Program-made: the position numbers and the translations under genes
Assembly (NCBI GenBank): GCA_034440615.1
Contig: JAOTOM010003860.1
Coordinates: forward strand, 101,001 to 165,000
DNA length: 64,000 nt
Direction of reading: 5' to 3'
From: Ashinkailepas kermadecensis
Taxonomy: Eukaryota; Arthropoda; Thecostraca; Neolepadidae
Notes under the pieces: generated by a model
Seen by the model: only the letters and a program-made list of their open reading frames with translations
What the model was told of the DNA's origin: nothing
Database searches by the model: none
Part shown: one piece after another, positions 10,346 to 22,104 of the stretch
Layout of the letters: each line of letters begins with the position of its first letter
Numbering within the stretch: position 1 is the stretch's first letter

Positions 10346-12299
10346 GAGCATTCTTAGGCCCTATGGGTGACGCATCCACGTTCAAATGCTCCACGTTCAT
10401 CCACGTTCAAATGAACACCTGGCAAGGTCCGAATTCTGAACTCACGGTGTCGATAATAACCCTTTTTATCTTGGCATAGCGCTTTTGTTATACAATACAA
10501 CATTACCAAATTCATTGAGAGATAATTTCTGGAGATGCCCAGACGTGTGAAAATGCTGTTTAGCTTGATAATAAGTATGAAACAAACAGATCAAACGCCA
10601 GTGTTTCTGAATATGGACAAAGAAAATAAACTATTCAAGTTTGCCAACAATGTTGGTATGCTTATCGTTTCCCTCTCTCCAATAAATCCTCCATCTATAC
10701 AGGCCATTTCCCCTTCTTCTTCTCTTCTCTCTTCCTCTACCTTTATTACTTTGCCCTGTATCTGGCATCCGCATCAGTATCAGTATCGATATATTTAGTT
10801 ACCTTCACATGCTTGTGTCTCAGGCAACAGGGAAAAATACGTTACGAATTAACACGCATACATTTACTGTTCACTCCTACATCACCCTTGCTATAGTTCC
10901 CTTAAAACGTTCATGATGTAAATTATGTTGGGAAAACGATGCTGCGAATAACTTGCTGTTTTAGATTATCGGCACGTTTTGTGAGAACTTGGGTAGGTCA
11001 TAGATACAGGCATAGCGACGCTTTATTATCAGGAAATTCGTATGATTCCCAGGTCAAAGTTTCTGGCGTCGTCTCTGGCGCTGACGCGACCTTCTGGGAA
11101 CAAAATCAGATTTATTGAGATTAATCGTTTTGCTGATTTCAACAAACAAAACATTGGCGGCTGCAAGTGCCTACCCCACGAGCATTTTAACTGCCGCTTC
11201 ATCAGATGGACTCGAACGAATTAACTGAACATCTTCAATGTGCAGGATTAATTTGGTTTGTAATATATGTCTTCGGAAAACATTCACGAAGTTTAAGAAC
11301 AAATTTGGTCCCAATCAGGGCACACTGAAAAATATGGGTGAAATTTACTGCATAAAACGAGTATGAAGGACATAGTTATTTGATGACTAGAAAATATTTG
11401 TGCAACACTAAGGGGATATATCATAAAATGCGAAATTGACGGAATAGCCATTCGACAACACATATCCTGGAAAGTAGGGTAAGATATACTCACTATGCGA
11501 TTGAAAGATGCTAAGCGAAGTAGCTCTGCTCTTCTAAGTGAACGATCACCAAGGCCGGACCACTTTTCCGAACTGTCCTGGGATGAATCTCTCATGTATG
11601 ACCGATTGAAGCTTATTAACATATTAAAGCTGGTTAAGTGTTATGCGGTAAAGTCACAAGCTCCGATCTATTTTCGCGTCGTAGCCTTTATTTTTAGGTT
11701 TGAAATTGATATTGAAGTTCAGATTTTTCCTCTCGCCAGGGCTGTTTCGGCCTTGATGCAGCATTATGATAAACACAGACTAGCTTACTCATGTTCCGCT
11801 TGCTCGCTTTAAACATGACACTACGGCTAGGGGAAAGTTTGCTACCATAGTGATAACCGCAAACAAGCCTGCCGTCTCTGCTAGGTCGTTCTAAGCAGGC
11901 CGCGACGGCTTGGGGTACTTTTCTTAAGGGTGGGTTGGGGTAAGATAGTGGATGTACCAACGTACCCCGATTATTAATGCAGTTTTGTTTTTCATGAATT
12001 ATGTGTTGCATCCATGTATGAAGTATCTACTAAGCATCTATTGCTATGTCCGCCGGCAACGGTGAACCGCCGATGCATGGAGCATACAGTACTATTCGAG
12101 CGCAATATCGCCAGAGCCCACTGATTACTCCGCCGTGCCAATTTTGGCGTGACTGACTGCTGGTTACCGCCGTTCTCTATTTTTTCAATTTTGTGGGGTG
12201 ACATCCGTCGCTCTTTTCTCACTTCTTTTTCTTTTTGTCGTCGTCGTATTTCCGTTCATTGAGTTTCTGTGTGTCCATTGTCTTATTTAAGTCACATTA
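10346..12299. other. Unassigned interval
   Basis: Mostly A/T-rich single-copy-looking sequence with small ORFs and no recognisable protein, tRNA or array. GC content rises at 11820-11950. Confidence 0.5.
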
Positions 12300-14650
12300 G
12301 GTAGGACCCTGAAAAGTCGCGTTAGGCCACTGAAAATTAACGCCGGGCCCCTCGAAAATCACGCTGGGGCCTCAAAATGTGCGGGCCGGGCCCCTGGAAA
12401 TGACGCTGGGTGCTCAAAAAGTATCGCCGGGGCCCGAAAAAAATGGCGTTGGGGCCTGGTTATTGTTTTTTTACGACACGTCGACCGTTGAGTCATGTAG
12501 CGTCGCCAATCCCTCGCGCCGATTGGTCGCGGGCGAAGAGTAGCGACAGGTGAGACTCGAACCCATAATCTATCGATTGTGAGACGAGGATCTCACCCTT
12601 AGACCACTCATCCCTCGCGCTGGGGCCCGAAAAAGACAGGCCGGGCCCTTGAAAATCACGCTGGGGCCTTAAAAGTTCGTACTTGAGCTCTTGAAAATCG
12701 CGTTGGAGGTCCCAAAAAATGTTGTCTTGGTTCTTGAAAATCACGAGGGGACACCAAAAGGTCGGGCCAGGGCCCCTGAAAATCACGTTAGAAGCTCGAC
12801 AGGTCTCACCGGGGCCCCAAACCCTGATCGGGACCATCCCAAAAAAATGAAGCCTGAGCAACGAGAAAACAATCAGGACATCACAAATCACTCTGGTATC
12901 CCAACAACTGCTCCGAAAGCCTCAAAACGTGCTACCCCCACCACCCCCACCTCCACCTCCACCCCAAACGTGTCGGGGCCACTAAAACTCGCGATAGCGA
13001 TCCCAACAAATGACGACGGGGCCCCAAAAAATTAACTTAGACCAAAACGTGTTGCGTTGCTACCTTTGAAAATCACACTGTGTGCCTGGAACTTCCGCCG
13101 GAGGCCCACAAGCGGTAGCTGGTTTCCCAAAAGTCAATTCGTACCCGGAATGTCACTCTTCTCGGCCACAAAAATTGCGTCAGACGAAACAAACTCGTCC
13201 GGCCCGGAAAAGAACAGTGCTGGGGCACGGAAAAAATGCACCGGTACCCCGAAGAATCCTACCGGGGCCCAAGAATATCACGCAGGGGGCATACACCAGA
13301 TAGAAGTCGACCCCGAAAAATCACAAAGGGACTCCATTGAATCGACCCGAACATCGGAAAATTCACAATGGGTCCCGAAATAAAGTTCTCCGAAGGGCCA
13401 TTCTACTCTGGAGGTTACCATCGGCTGAAATAAATATACTCGTAAGGCAGCCGCAGTGCCGTAACAAAGAGGAAAATACCCCTCCTGGAGGAGTGAGCTC
13501 CCAGGAATCGCGCCGGGGTCCCCAAAAACACTCTGGGCCCCATAGCTTCGTGTCGGGACCCCATAATTATCGTAGGGGGTCCAAAATAAATACAGCGGAC
13601 ACAAAAAAGAATATCGTGCCGGGGGCCGCTAAGATCGCGCTGGGGCCCAGATGAGTATAACGCGACCGGCAAACTCGCTCCGATGCCCGCAAATATCGCA
13701 CCCGTAACCCAAAATTCCCCTCGGTATTCACCAAAATTTGGATCGGGGCATCAAAAATTCCCCTCCGGGCTCCCAAAAATTGGCACAATGTGACCTAGAA
13801 AATCGCATCGGGACCCGACAAAAATCAAGCCAGGGCCCTCCAAAATATGGGGAGATTACGAAGAATAAACTTCCGAGCCAGAAAATCGCTACCAAACATC
13901 CCCGAGTCCCAAACATACCACCAGATGACTTCGAAAATCGCTACGGTTCCGAAAAAAACCTAACAGAGCTCAAACAAATTGCGGCGAGAAACCAAAAATA
14001 TGACGCCGGGACCAAAAGAAAATCAGGCCGAGACTGCGATTTAAAAAAAAAACAGAAGTCACCAAAAATTGCGTCCACCCTAGAAAACGGGCGTCGGGTC
14101 CCCCGGAACCACTCACTTTGCGTCGAAAAGTGGCGCCTGGACCACGAAAAATTGTACCGGAGCCCCAAAATCGTGCTGGGGTCCCTGAAGTGTGCGTCAG
14201 GAGCCCCAAATAAACACAACGGGGCCCCAAGAGCACAACTGGAAGGCCGAAAATGCACCAGACCCTCCCAAGGGTACCGAGACCTGCAAAAAGGGCACTG
14301 ACGTAGAACATACGTTGCAGCTCTAAATAAACACACCGAGCTCTAGTAAAAAAAAAACACCACGAAGACCCTCAAAGCACACCAGGGGCATGCCACCACA
14401 TAAGACGTAAAAAAATAGGCTGGGGCGCTCAAAGAGCGGCAGGGTCCTAAACACGAACAAGAGGACCGGGCACTAAGTAAGCACATCGGGGTCCTCGAAA
14501 ACGCGCCGGTATTTCAAAAATACCGTCGGCGCACAAATAGCCACAACACTTTATAAAAAAGAGTCGGGTCTCAAAAGTGTGCTGGGCCCCCAACACAAAT
14601 TGGCTGGAACACTGAAGCACATCCGTAGACGAATAATAGCGCTACCGGTC
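12300..14650 (+). repeat. Degenerate 21-bp repeat field, copy 1 (GGGGCC/AAAATC type)
   Basis: More than 2 kb is built from diverged units of about 21 bp with the pattern GGGGCCCC followed by AAAATCGCGCTG. It aligns over long stretches with 25645-27500, including non-repeat landmarks (tacccggaatgt, tcacaagggactccattgag, agttctcc..agggcc, gttaccatcggctg). It is therefore a dispersed unit, not just local slippage. A SINE interrupts it. The 7-codon period explains the many G/P/K-rich ORFs. Confidence 0.82.
12459..12619 (-). mobile_element. tRNA-derived SINE, copy A
   Basis: On the minus strand the head reads agtggtctaagggtgagatc (A-box region), ctcgtctcacaatcga (loop CTCACAA, anticodon CAC as in tRNA-Val) and gggttcgagtctcacc (B box GGTTCGAGTCT). 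A tail follows with tcgcccgcgaccaatcggcg and tcaacggtcgacgtgtcgta, then an A-rich end. A second copy at 62014-62169 shares the full length. It sits inside the 21-bp repeat field and so is younger than that field. Confidence 0.85.
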
Positions 14651-15217
14651 CAAAAAAGAACATATGGTTATGGCCTCGATTCGGTGGCCTTTCTTGTCTT
14701 TAGCAGAGGCAAAGTGCCATCCGCTAGATATTTGTTACGTTAAAGAAAGGGTTACGTTAAACCTGCTAATGTGACATCCGGTGATACAAAATAAGCAAGA
14801 GAGGAAGGTTAGAGACGCCGGCAAACAAAGAACGTGGCGTAAAGGGCCGGTATATACATAACATACGGGTAGACATTTAAACATGCATGCATACATATTA
14901 AACAGTAGAACATTTGGATGGTGGACAGCTTCATAGCCTTCATAGCATCTGGAACGAAACGCAGGCCCGTCGCCCAGGGCGAGCCGTGAGTGTCAGGCTC
15001 GACCTTGAATGTGTAGATTTATGTTTAAGTTAGAGCATGGAAAAACCTGAGAGGGGGAAAACCAAGCTGCTTGGATAACACGTAGGCAAAAAATCAAGCG
15101 CAATCTATAAGGAGAGTCGTCCGTTTTGGCCAAATTGGATTGGTCCCTGCCTACCTAATACGAAATATCCTATATGTATGTGGCATATGAGAGCGGAGAG
15201 GATGATAGCGTTTGGCT
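14651..15217. other. Probable 3' flank of the LINE tail; otherwise unassigned
   Basis: No ORF of note. If the LINE fragment that ends at 15218 had a 3' UTR it would lie here on the minus strand, but no end or target duplication was found. Confidence 0.4.
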
Positions 15218-15835
15218 TTAAATGACTTGTTCTAATTTGGTGCCATGCAATGAGGTGAAAAGTAGTTCAAGGAGCTCCGGGTGCTCATAACCGAGAAGGA
15301 TGCTCAGTGAAAGTGGAAGACGATGTTTGACAATGTACGAGAGGAGATGGCGACGCTGCAAATCATATGTGGGGCAGGAAAGCAGAAAATGTTGGACATA
15401 GTTACACATATTACACAATTGGCAAGGCGGAGCGCGGCGAAGAGGGCGAAAGAGGTAATCATGTGTGAGTTCAGTGTGTCTTACTCTGAGCCGAGAAAAA
15501 AGCACCTCGTGAGCACGCGTGTGTTTTTGGGAAGACGGCCATTTGGAGAGAAAGGAGAGAGAAATTGATGTAAGTGTGTGGTGTTGTGATTCCAGCATGT
15601 CTGGAGATGCTGGGTGTATAATATATTTGTGAGTGACAGAAGGTCACCGGGGGCACCGGGAGGTGGGGGCGGGTGGGAGGACGATCGCTCGACGAGCGAG
15701 TTCATCCGCCCGCTCGTTGCCCGGTATCCCCATGTGGCCATGGACCCAGAGCAGTGTGAGTTGGAGGTGAGCGAGCGTGATGGGTGTGGTAGAGTTGACG
15801 GATAGCGTGGAGTGTGGGGTGTGCGGTGTTGTGTA
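15218..15835 (-). pseudogene. 3' part of a LINE ORF2: RNase H end and CCHC tail
   Basis: The minus strand reads TLLWVHGHMGIPGNERADELA (15790-15700), the HxGxxGNExAD signature of an RNase H domain. A frameshift follows, then VLFSRLRVRHTELTHDYL, CQLCNMCNYVQHFLLSC and a stop at 15218. The Cys/His pattern (CxxC, H, C) is the usual C-terminal zinc knuckle of Jockey/I-type ORF2 proteins. At least one frameshift separates the two parts and the RT is absent, so this is a 5'-truncated dead copy. RNase H suggests the Jockey/I group, unlike the relic at 200-3390. Confidence 0.82.
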
Positions 15836-17559
15836 TGGCTAACCCCATTAACCCCATTACCCCATTACGATAGGGCTATTTTAAAACTAAAGATTCAATT
15901 TTAATCTGAAATGTTCCTCCACATCCCCAGACCTGGGGACTCATGTGTCTCTAGGGTCTTCCGACAGCCTACAGACCACTGCACTCCCTCGGCTGTCCCG
16001 TGTCAACCGTGACCCACACACAGTCCCGTCACGATGTGTGGATAGTGACCGTGACCCCCACATAGTCAAGTAACGACCAGTCGATGGTGACCGTGGCGAC
16101 CACAAGGACAGTGACCCCCACATAGTCACGAAACGACCAGTGGGTTGTGACCGTGACTCCACACTAAGTGTGACCTTGACCCCCACACTGAGTGTGACCT
16201 CCACAGCCCCGCATGACTGTGTTCCTCCCGTCAGGCGCCCGACAGTCCCATGGTGTGGTCGCGCGGGTGGTGACCGGCGACCACGGCTGCTACGTCAAGT
16301 AATGGCAGATAAACATGAACAACGTCAATATGTTCCAGGTCCACAAGGTTCTTGGCGAAGGGTTGGAAGTTACCGGAACTCCAAGTATTCTGCCGAGTAG
16401 TCGGTAAATAATGTCAGCCTATTGGTGTGGTCCAGCTAACCAGGAGGTGGTAGTGATGGATTGCACGTCAGTCCTCCGTGCATGTCAAGGGATCTAACCC
16501 AGCTTACCACACACATGTTAAATACTGTCCTTTTAGCGAATACTGTTCTTTTAGCTTCAATGTATGGCTGCCAAGTACTGAGCACATGATACATGATGGT
16601 TTGGTGAATGGTGAATTCGCAATGCAACGCATCTACCGTACGTAGGCTTGGATTGTGAAACAATATAGGTTAAGAAATATAACGAATATGCCTCGTGAAG
16701 GAAATATGGAATTAAATACACTACAATCAGATTGGACACATCGAAATCCGATATATATTTTTCCACGAAATGCACTATTTTCGAGTGAAGAACAGAGCAT
16801 GGAACATGGCACAGATAATGGGGTCGGAGAGGAGTACGTGAGTGACAACTTTCAAGTGTCCAGATCTGCGACAAATGACATTTATTAAACTGACTTCGGA
16901 AGCCAACACCAATCCAGCATCTGCGAATCAGACAGCACAAGTCAGACCGTGGCAAGCAGCGCACGACTAGTTAGTCCATGATTCCGAAGCAGGGAGGGGG
17001 GGGGGGCAAGTACAAACGAAGTGTCATCATAGGTAAGGAATCAAATTGTGATGCACCGTGTAAGCCAACGAAAGCCAATGTAAACACGGGCTTTCGTAGC
17101 GGAGTACGATCTAAGCATACATGGGAGGAAAATACAACTTGCAATGCCTTCATAACCATTAAAAGGTTCTTAAAATGAATGACTCTATTATTTCAAGAGA
17201 TTACCATTTTTCGGATTTCATGATCAATTGCTGATATACGGTGATCATGACTGAAGCACAAGACGTCGGTAATCTAGTGAAACAATATAACTTTTGAATA
17301 TACAGTCCCAAACCATTGGGGGCGAGGACATTAACACCTTGCGGGGCGATAGTAAGTGTCACCCCTTTCCCAAAATATGCACCACACGCCTGCTAATCGA
17401 CAAGAACGTAGCTTACACAAGTCTATGAAACCTAAACTGATCTACCCTAAACTTTGCTTCAATGACTCCTAATTACTCAGTTGGACATGGGCCATGTCAT
17501 GTGCGTTGGTAGACGCACACCGGCAGATGTTTCGCCACACGTTCAGCAATGACACCAAC
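15836..17559. other. Unassigned interval with short imperfect repeats
   Basis: Imperfect repeats of gaccgtgacccccacatagtca occupy about 16010-16200. The rest shows no gene, RNA or mobile signature. A G-run (ggggggggg) lies near 16995. Confidence 0.45.
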
Positions 17560-17885
17560 ATTGGAGGTCCGGTGCATCGATTTTTAAGCCTCAATGCAAT
17601 TTTTAAACTCTGCTCGATATTTCGAGGGTTCCCTTGGTATTTATTGATACAAACTGAACCATTCCGGGACTCTGTGAAAGCTTTGAGGCCACCATGCAAT
17701 TTTTCAGGTTCCATCGCGATTTTTCGGGAGGATGGGGTCCGAAGATTTTCGGGATCTCGTACGATTTTCTCAGGCCGCGGCGCGATTTGTTTGGAACCCA
17801 GCAAGGTTTGTTTCAGCACTATCGCCCTTGTAGGGTCCGGCGATATATTAATAGTGGGATACCCAGCGTTTTTGTTTTGAGATGA
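17560..17885 (-). repeat. Degenerate 21-bp repeat field, copy 3 (short, inverted)
   Basis: The minus strand shows the same pattern as the fields at 12300-14650 and 25645-27500: aaaaatcgcgatggaacctg, aaaaattgcatggtggcctc, aaatcgcgccgcggcctgag. Only about 325 bp remain. The 141-aa minus ORF here is a product of the repeat. Confidence 0.7.
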
Positions 17886-18147
17886 ATGGCTCACTCAACC
17901 TAACCACAAGATACCGTCCCAGTCTCCGTAACACCCAGCCCTACATCTTTTATCGCAATGTTTGCAATGTCCTTTCCGAAGCGTTTTAAAATCAAAATAT
18001 GATGGCTGCGATTATGTAAGCGCTGATGTCAATTCATTACGAGCCGCCACACGTCATAGTCTAAGTCAAGAGGACCCAAATAGCACAGTCCAGGTGACAA
18101 CTTGCGAGGTAGCCATGGAAACACATTCAATAACCGTGACAACAGAA

Positions 18148-19049
18148 GTAGGGGAGACCGGGTCTAGTTGATACACGGGGCGGTTGATACAACAGCATTT
18201 TCTCCAAAAGCATGAAGCCGGTTGCCATGGCTACTGTTGCACATGTTGCTACCGACACCCTCTTCTCGCGGCAAAAACAAGCCCAAGTCCTTCCGACCCG
18301 TGACTGCGGAATGGTGAAGTTGTGACACATTTTTGGACCGAAAGTAAAATTCCAATACATTTGCTTCACCCTTAGTTTCTATTTTGCCGCCCACTTGTTA
18401 ATCTTTTAGGTGTCGGCTATCATTACCATGTTCTCTCAACTTTGCGACTGTGATATGCTGTTAAATTCATGCCTAAAATGCAGCATGTTTCAACGTTTTG
18501 TTGATTGGAAATGGAACAAAATGACCATATAATTGCCTATTTTTATTATGGTGTCTGCTAAAGCTGTATCAAGATATCTTATGCAATATTTCTACGGCCA
18601 TTTCTCATCCGATGGAAAAGACTGAACGAAGGGGAGAGGAAGGTGCAGCTACGGAATGAACGTTTGAGCATTCAAAAAATGGCATAAGCCATTAGCTATG
18701 GTCAGTCAAGACTCAAACCAGTATTATTACTGTAAGCGTGAAATATGGACCTTTCAAGAGGCGCAAACTAGTACCACCTATATACATAACGTAGTTTACT
18801 TAACCTACATTTTATCAACTTATCCCATCGTCGGTAACAATTTAATCCTATAGCGGGGTAAGTTGATGAACTGGTAGTTACGCGATGATTTGCTCTCTGG
18901 TGGAAAGCCCAGAGGATGCCACGAAAAAATCGTGATGATACCAGGTTTAGGCTTGGCGTGGGTGTAGCTATCTCCTCGCTACCCCTCCAAAGTGATGAGT
19001 TATGTTGAGTTTCGCCAAAATTGCATCAACTAGACCCGGTTTCCCCTAC
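18148..19049. mobile_element. Nonautonomous TIR element (MITE), probably mariner-like
   Basis: Ends are inverted repeats: GGGGAGACCGGGTCTAG at the left (from 18151) and GGGGAAACCGGGTCTAG read inward from the right (from 19046), matching at 26 of 28 positions when TA and flanking bases are included. TA dinucleotides flank both ends (18149-18150 and 19047-19048), as for Tc1/mariner insertions. A second internal motif (gcggttgataca) repeats the subterminal one. About 900 bp, no transposase ORF. Confidence 0.8.
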
Positions 19050-20025
19050 CCAATGATTGCAACAATGGCGTCATTACAGTTTGCTTCACCTCTTGTTATG
19101 AAGACTGTAGCGAGACAGAGGAACATGAGCTTATCACACGACGTCACCAGATAAGCACGGTAGATGCTATGCCAAAGTACGCCCCCACATCCGAAAAATT
19201 AACCGGACTTCGGCCGCCTTATTCTAGACATCGGGTATTTTTGAAAGCATTTTTACCAACTGTAAAAATCAAGCGTGTATTTGGAAGTTGAGGGGGCCCT
19301 GACATTCCAACTTTCAAGTCGAATGGGCAGTTTCCCATACTGGTAGCACAGTATCTACACCGATGATATTGTCTTTCACCTCATTAAACTTAAGCATTCA
19401 ATAATTACGTAGTGCTGATATCAGATTACCTCCTGAACGATCACCACAGCTTGAATGAGTTAATTATTGCTTTATTTGTGGTTAATAAGATTGATTTCAA
19501 GGTTTAAATATACCTAATTGCTCAAGTTTGTCTGGCTATGGGGGTGCCTTTTAAATTGCCATGCTCGAACAACTTCGAACTATGCTCTCAACACCAACTC
19601 ACATGCGAATTGCTATGCGTCTTGCCGACGGTAGCATGAATTAATTGGTTATCTCGCACCAGCCCCAGCATCACTTGAACTTCACCTTCCTACAAAATAT
19701 TTTAATTGTCCACAAGGAAGTAGATAAAAACAGAAACTTTTTTTCTAACGCGGCATGGAGATGAGTCGCGTTTTTGTTTTCACAGTAAATCTAAACGAAA
19801 TCCGTTCCCATTGCCAAAATCCTTCTTGGGGGACAGGATTTCAGCCCGCGCTGAATTCGAAATTGCTAACGTCTGACAAGCGTTTTCATGGGACGGCAAA
19901 TGCGACGCTTCGCTGTTTAAGGTAGAAATTCGAATTACCGCGGCCCATGCAAACTGGGTAACTGATTTTATGAATTGGCTTAGATGTTCTACTAGCTGCA
20001 TGCTGCATGCGAGCAGTATGAAGTT
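19050..20025. other. Unassigned interval
   Basis: A/T-rich with short ORFs; no feature recognised. Confidence 0.5.
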
Positions 20026-20060
20026 TCAAGTTCAAGTTCAAGTTCAAGTTCAAGTTCAAG
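20026..20060. repeat. (TTCAAG)n microsatellite
   Basis: Five to six perfect copies of the hexamer ttcaag. Confidence 0.95.
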
Positions 20061-20580
20061 ATATATGTGTATCGATCTTGAACCAGTCAACCACGTCGGC
20101 CATTGAATAAGACAGACCATCCGCTGGCGTCAGTTCCTAGCAGCCCAGTCCCAAGCGGGCGTGGGAAGACCACGCGTCAACTACCCCTCCCCGACGACCG
20201 CACGATACCGTGCCTCACGCTCGCAGTATCCAGTGACCTGTGTACGTTGCCAGTGGCGTCTTCAGCTTGATCTCCAAGGACACCTCCACATGACAGTGGC
20301 AGGGTAAAGATGACGCACCAACAGCGCAACAGGATACAGATCTGAAGACACTGGACACGTTGACAAAATGATGAACAACTGTGTCCGCCACTGCAGTCGT
20401 CCGTTTCCCAGCATGCGTGGCCTGGCGCTGGACGTCGCCGCCCGGCTCGGTTTTCCCGCGGAGGCGAGCTGGCTGCGATCTGAACGGCCAGCCTGCGTCT
20501 AAAGCAGAGTTGATATAGAAACGGCTAACTAATGGCGATCTTGTAATTTCTAATGGAGCACTGAATTGGTATCAAGTATC
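20061..20580. other. Unassigned GC-rich interval
   Basis: About 50% GC with no open frame of interest and no repeat seen. Confidence 0.45.
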
Positions 20581-20584
20581 TTGA

Positions 20585-20720
20585 TATCTCAATCTCTTGA
20601 TCTCTTGATCTCTGCATCTCTTAATCTCTGTATCTGTTAATCTCTGCATCTCTTAATCTCTGTATCTCTTATTCTCTGTATCTCTTAATCTCTGTATTTC
20701 TTAATCTCTGTATTTATGTA
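20585..20720. repeat. Short-period CT-rich repeat (about 16 bp)
   Basis: tctcttaatctctgtat is repeated with small changes, degrading rightward into T-rich sequence. Confidence 0.8.
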
Positions 20721-20864
20721 TTTTTCACCCCTCAAAAAATTTTCTCTTCTTCTCTCTTTCTCCCCAAATTTTTTAAAAAAATAATCTTTTTATCCTTTAA
20801 AAAAAAAAAAAAAATACCTCCCCTCTCTAAATATAATAAATTAATTTTAATAATATCCTCTCTC

Positions 20865-20925
<61 letters not shown>

Positions 20926-21099
20926 TCCCCCCCCCCCCCTCCCCCCCCTCCCCCCCCCCCTCCCTCCCCCTCTCCCTCCCTTTCCCTTTCTCCCCCCCTC
21001 CCTCCCTCTCTCTCCCTTTCTCTCTTCCTTCCTCCCCCCCATATTACTAACTATTTACCTAATTTCCTTTTCCCCCACCTAAAATTAAAAAAAATTTTA

Positions 21100-21134
<35 letters not shown>

Positions 21135-21173
21135 AAATAAAAAAAATTCCAAAACAAAAAAAAAAAAACCAAA

Positions 21174-21255
<82 letters not shown>

Positions 21256-21268
21256 AAAAAAAAAAAAA

Positions 21269-21322
<54 letters not shown>
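20721..21322. repeat. Homopolymer block: T/A runs, poly-C of about 70 bp, poly-A of about 200 bp
   Basis: Poly-C (20866-20943) with C/T sequence to 21040, then almost pure A from 21100 to 21322. The mixture of runs of differing base, with single-base interruptions, looks like low-quality consensus as much as biology. ORFs of poly-F or poly-G here are meaningless. Confidence 0.9.
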
Positions 21323-21325
<3 letters not shown>

Positions 21326-21885
21326 AAGTGATCAAATGAAATGCTCACAAAATCTACAGCCTGGATCCTAGGTGTCGGTTTCTGAAAATTATTTCAAGGG
21401 TATAATACACGAAGGAAATAAATAGGTCCAAATGCATTGGACGACATGCCACATAGAGTTCCAAGTTGAAATTGATGATAGGGCACAGTTAACATTGAGG
21501 GCAGGGGGTAAGTGCCCTCCCAAAAGCATATAAAACTACACCTCTGTTCATAGGCGTAGGAACAGGGGGGCTATGGGGGCCATGGTCCACCCACTTTTCA
21601 AAGTAGGGGCCCATGTCCCACCCACTTTTGAGACATTTATACTTGTAAAAAGCAACATGTTCACATTTGAATATGTGAAAAACTTCCTGCAATCCATAAC
21701 GAAGTACAAGCTGCACATATCACATGGTAGCACTTCATTTTTAAGCCATACACACTTGGACATGACCTTACAACAGCGCAACTAATTCAGGAGTTGATGT
21801 AATGCAACATATGTATGGATATTCACACCTTTTATGATGTTATGAATATACTATAAGGCAGATAATGTGCCAGCCAGTACCACAA
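21323..21885. other. Flank of the ORF1-only element; G-run repeat motif
   Basis: Contains ataggcgtaggaacaggggg and tatgggggccatgg (21550-21590), a motif shared with 47020-47050. No gene is seen. Confidence 0.45.
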
Positions 21886-21899
21886 CACATTTATACTAG
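21886..21899. repeat. Target-site duplication, left
   Basis: cacatttatactag here is identical to 24551-24564, and the two copies bracket the ORF1-only retrotransposon exactly. 14 bp is a normal length for a target-primed insertion. Confidence 0.9.
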
Positions 21900-21922
21900 T
21901 TAGTTAGTTATTTGGGTTTAAA

Positions 21923-21955
21923 GGGCGCATCGACTGCAATGGTCATATAGCGCCC
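21923..21955 (-). other. 3'-end hairpin of the ORF1-only element
   Basis: gggcgc at 21923-21928 pairs with gcgccc at 21950-21955, close to the element's 3' terminus. 3' stem-loops of this kind are recognised by the RT in several LINE clades; that role is inferred here. Confidence 0.55.
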
Positions 21956-22104
21956 ATAACAAGTTTATTAATAAAAACCAGTAGCAAAATCGTGGCAAAA
22001 CAGTGTCATGCTGAGGTGTAATTCCCCGCATACTGTCTCAGTTAAAACACTTCTTCGCAGTCAGCCGTTTAGATATGGCATGGAGCCTTTCACAGGTGTT
22101 ACGG

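Noticed and set aside
15845..15875. Telomere-like aaccccattaacccc repeat
   Set aside because: Only three imperfect copies and not the arthropod TTAGG type.
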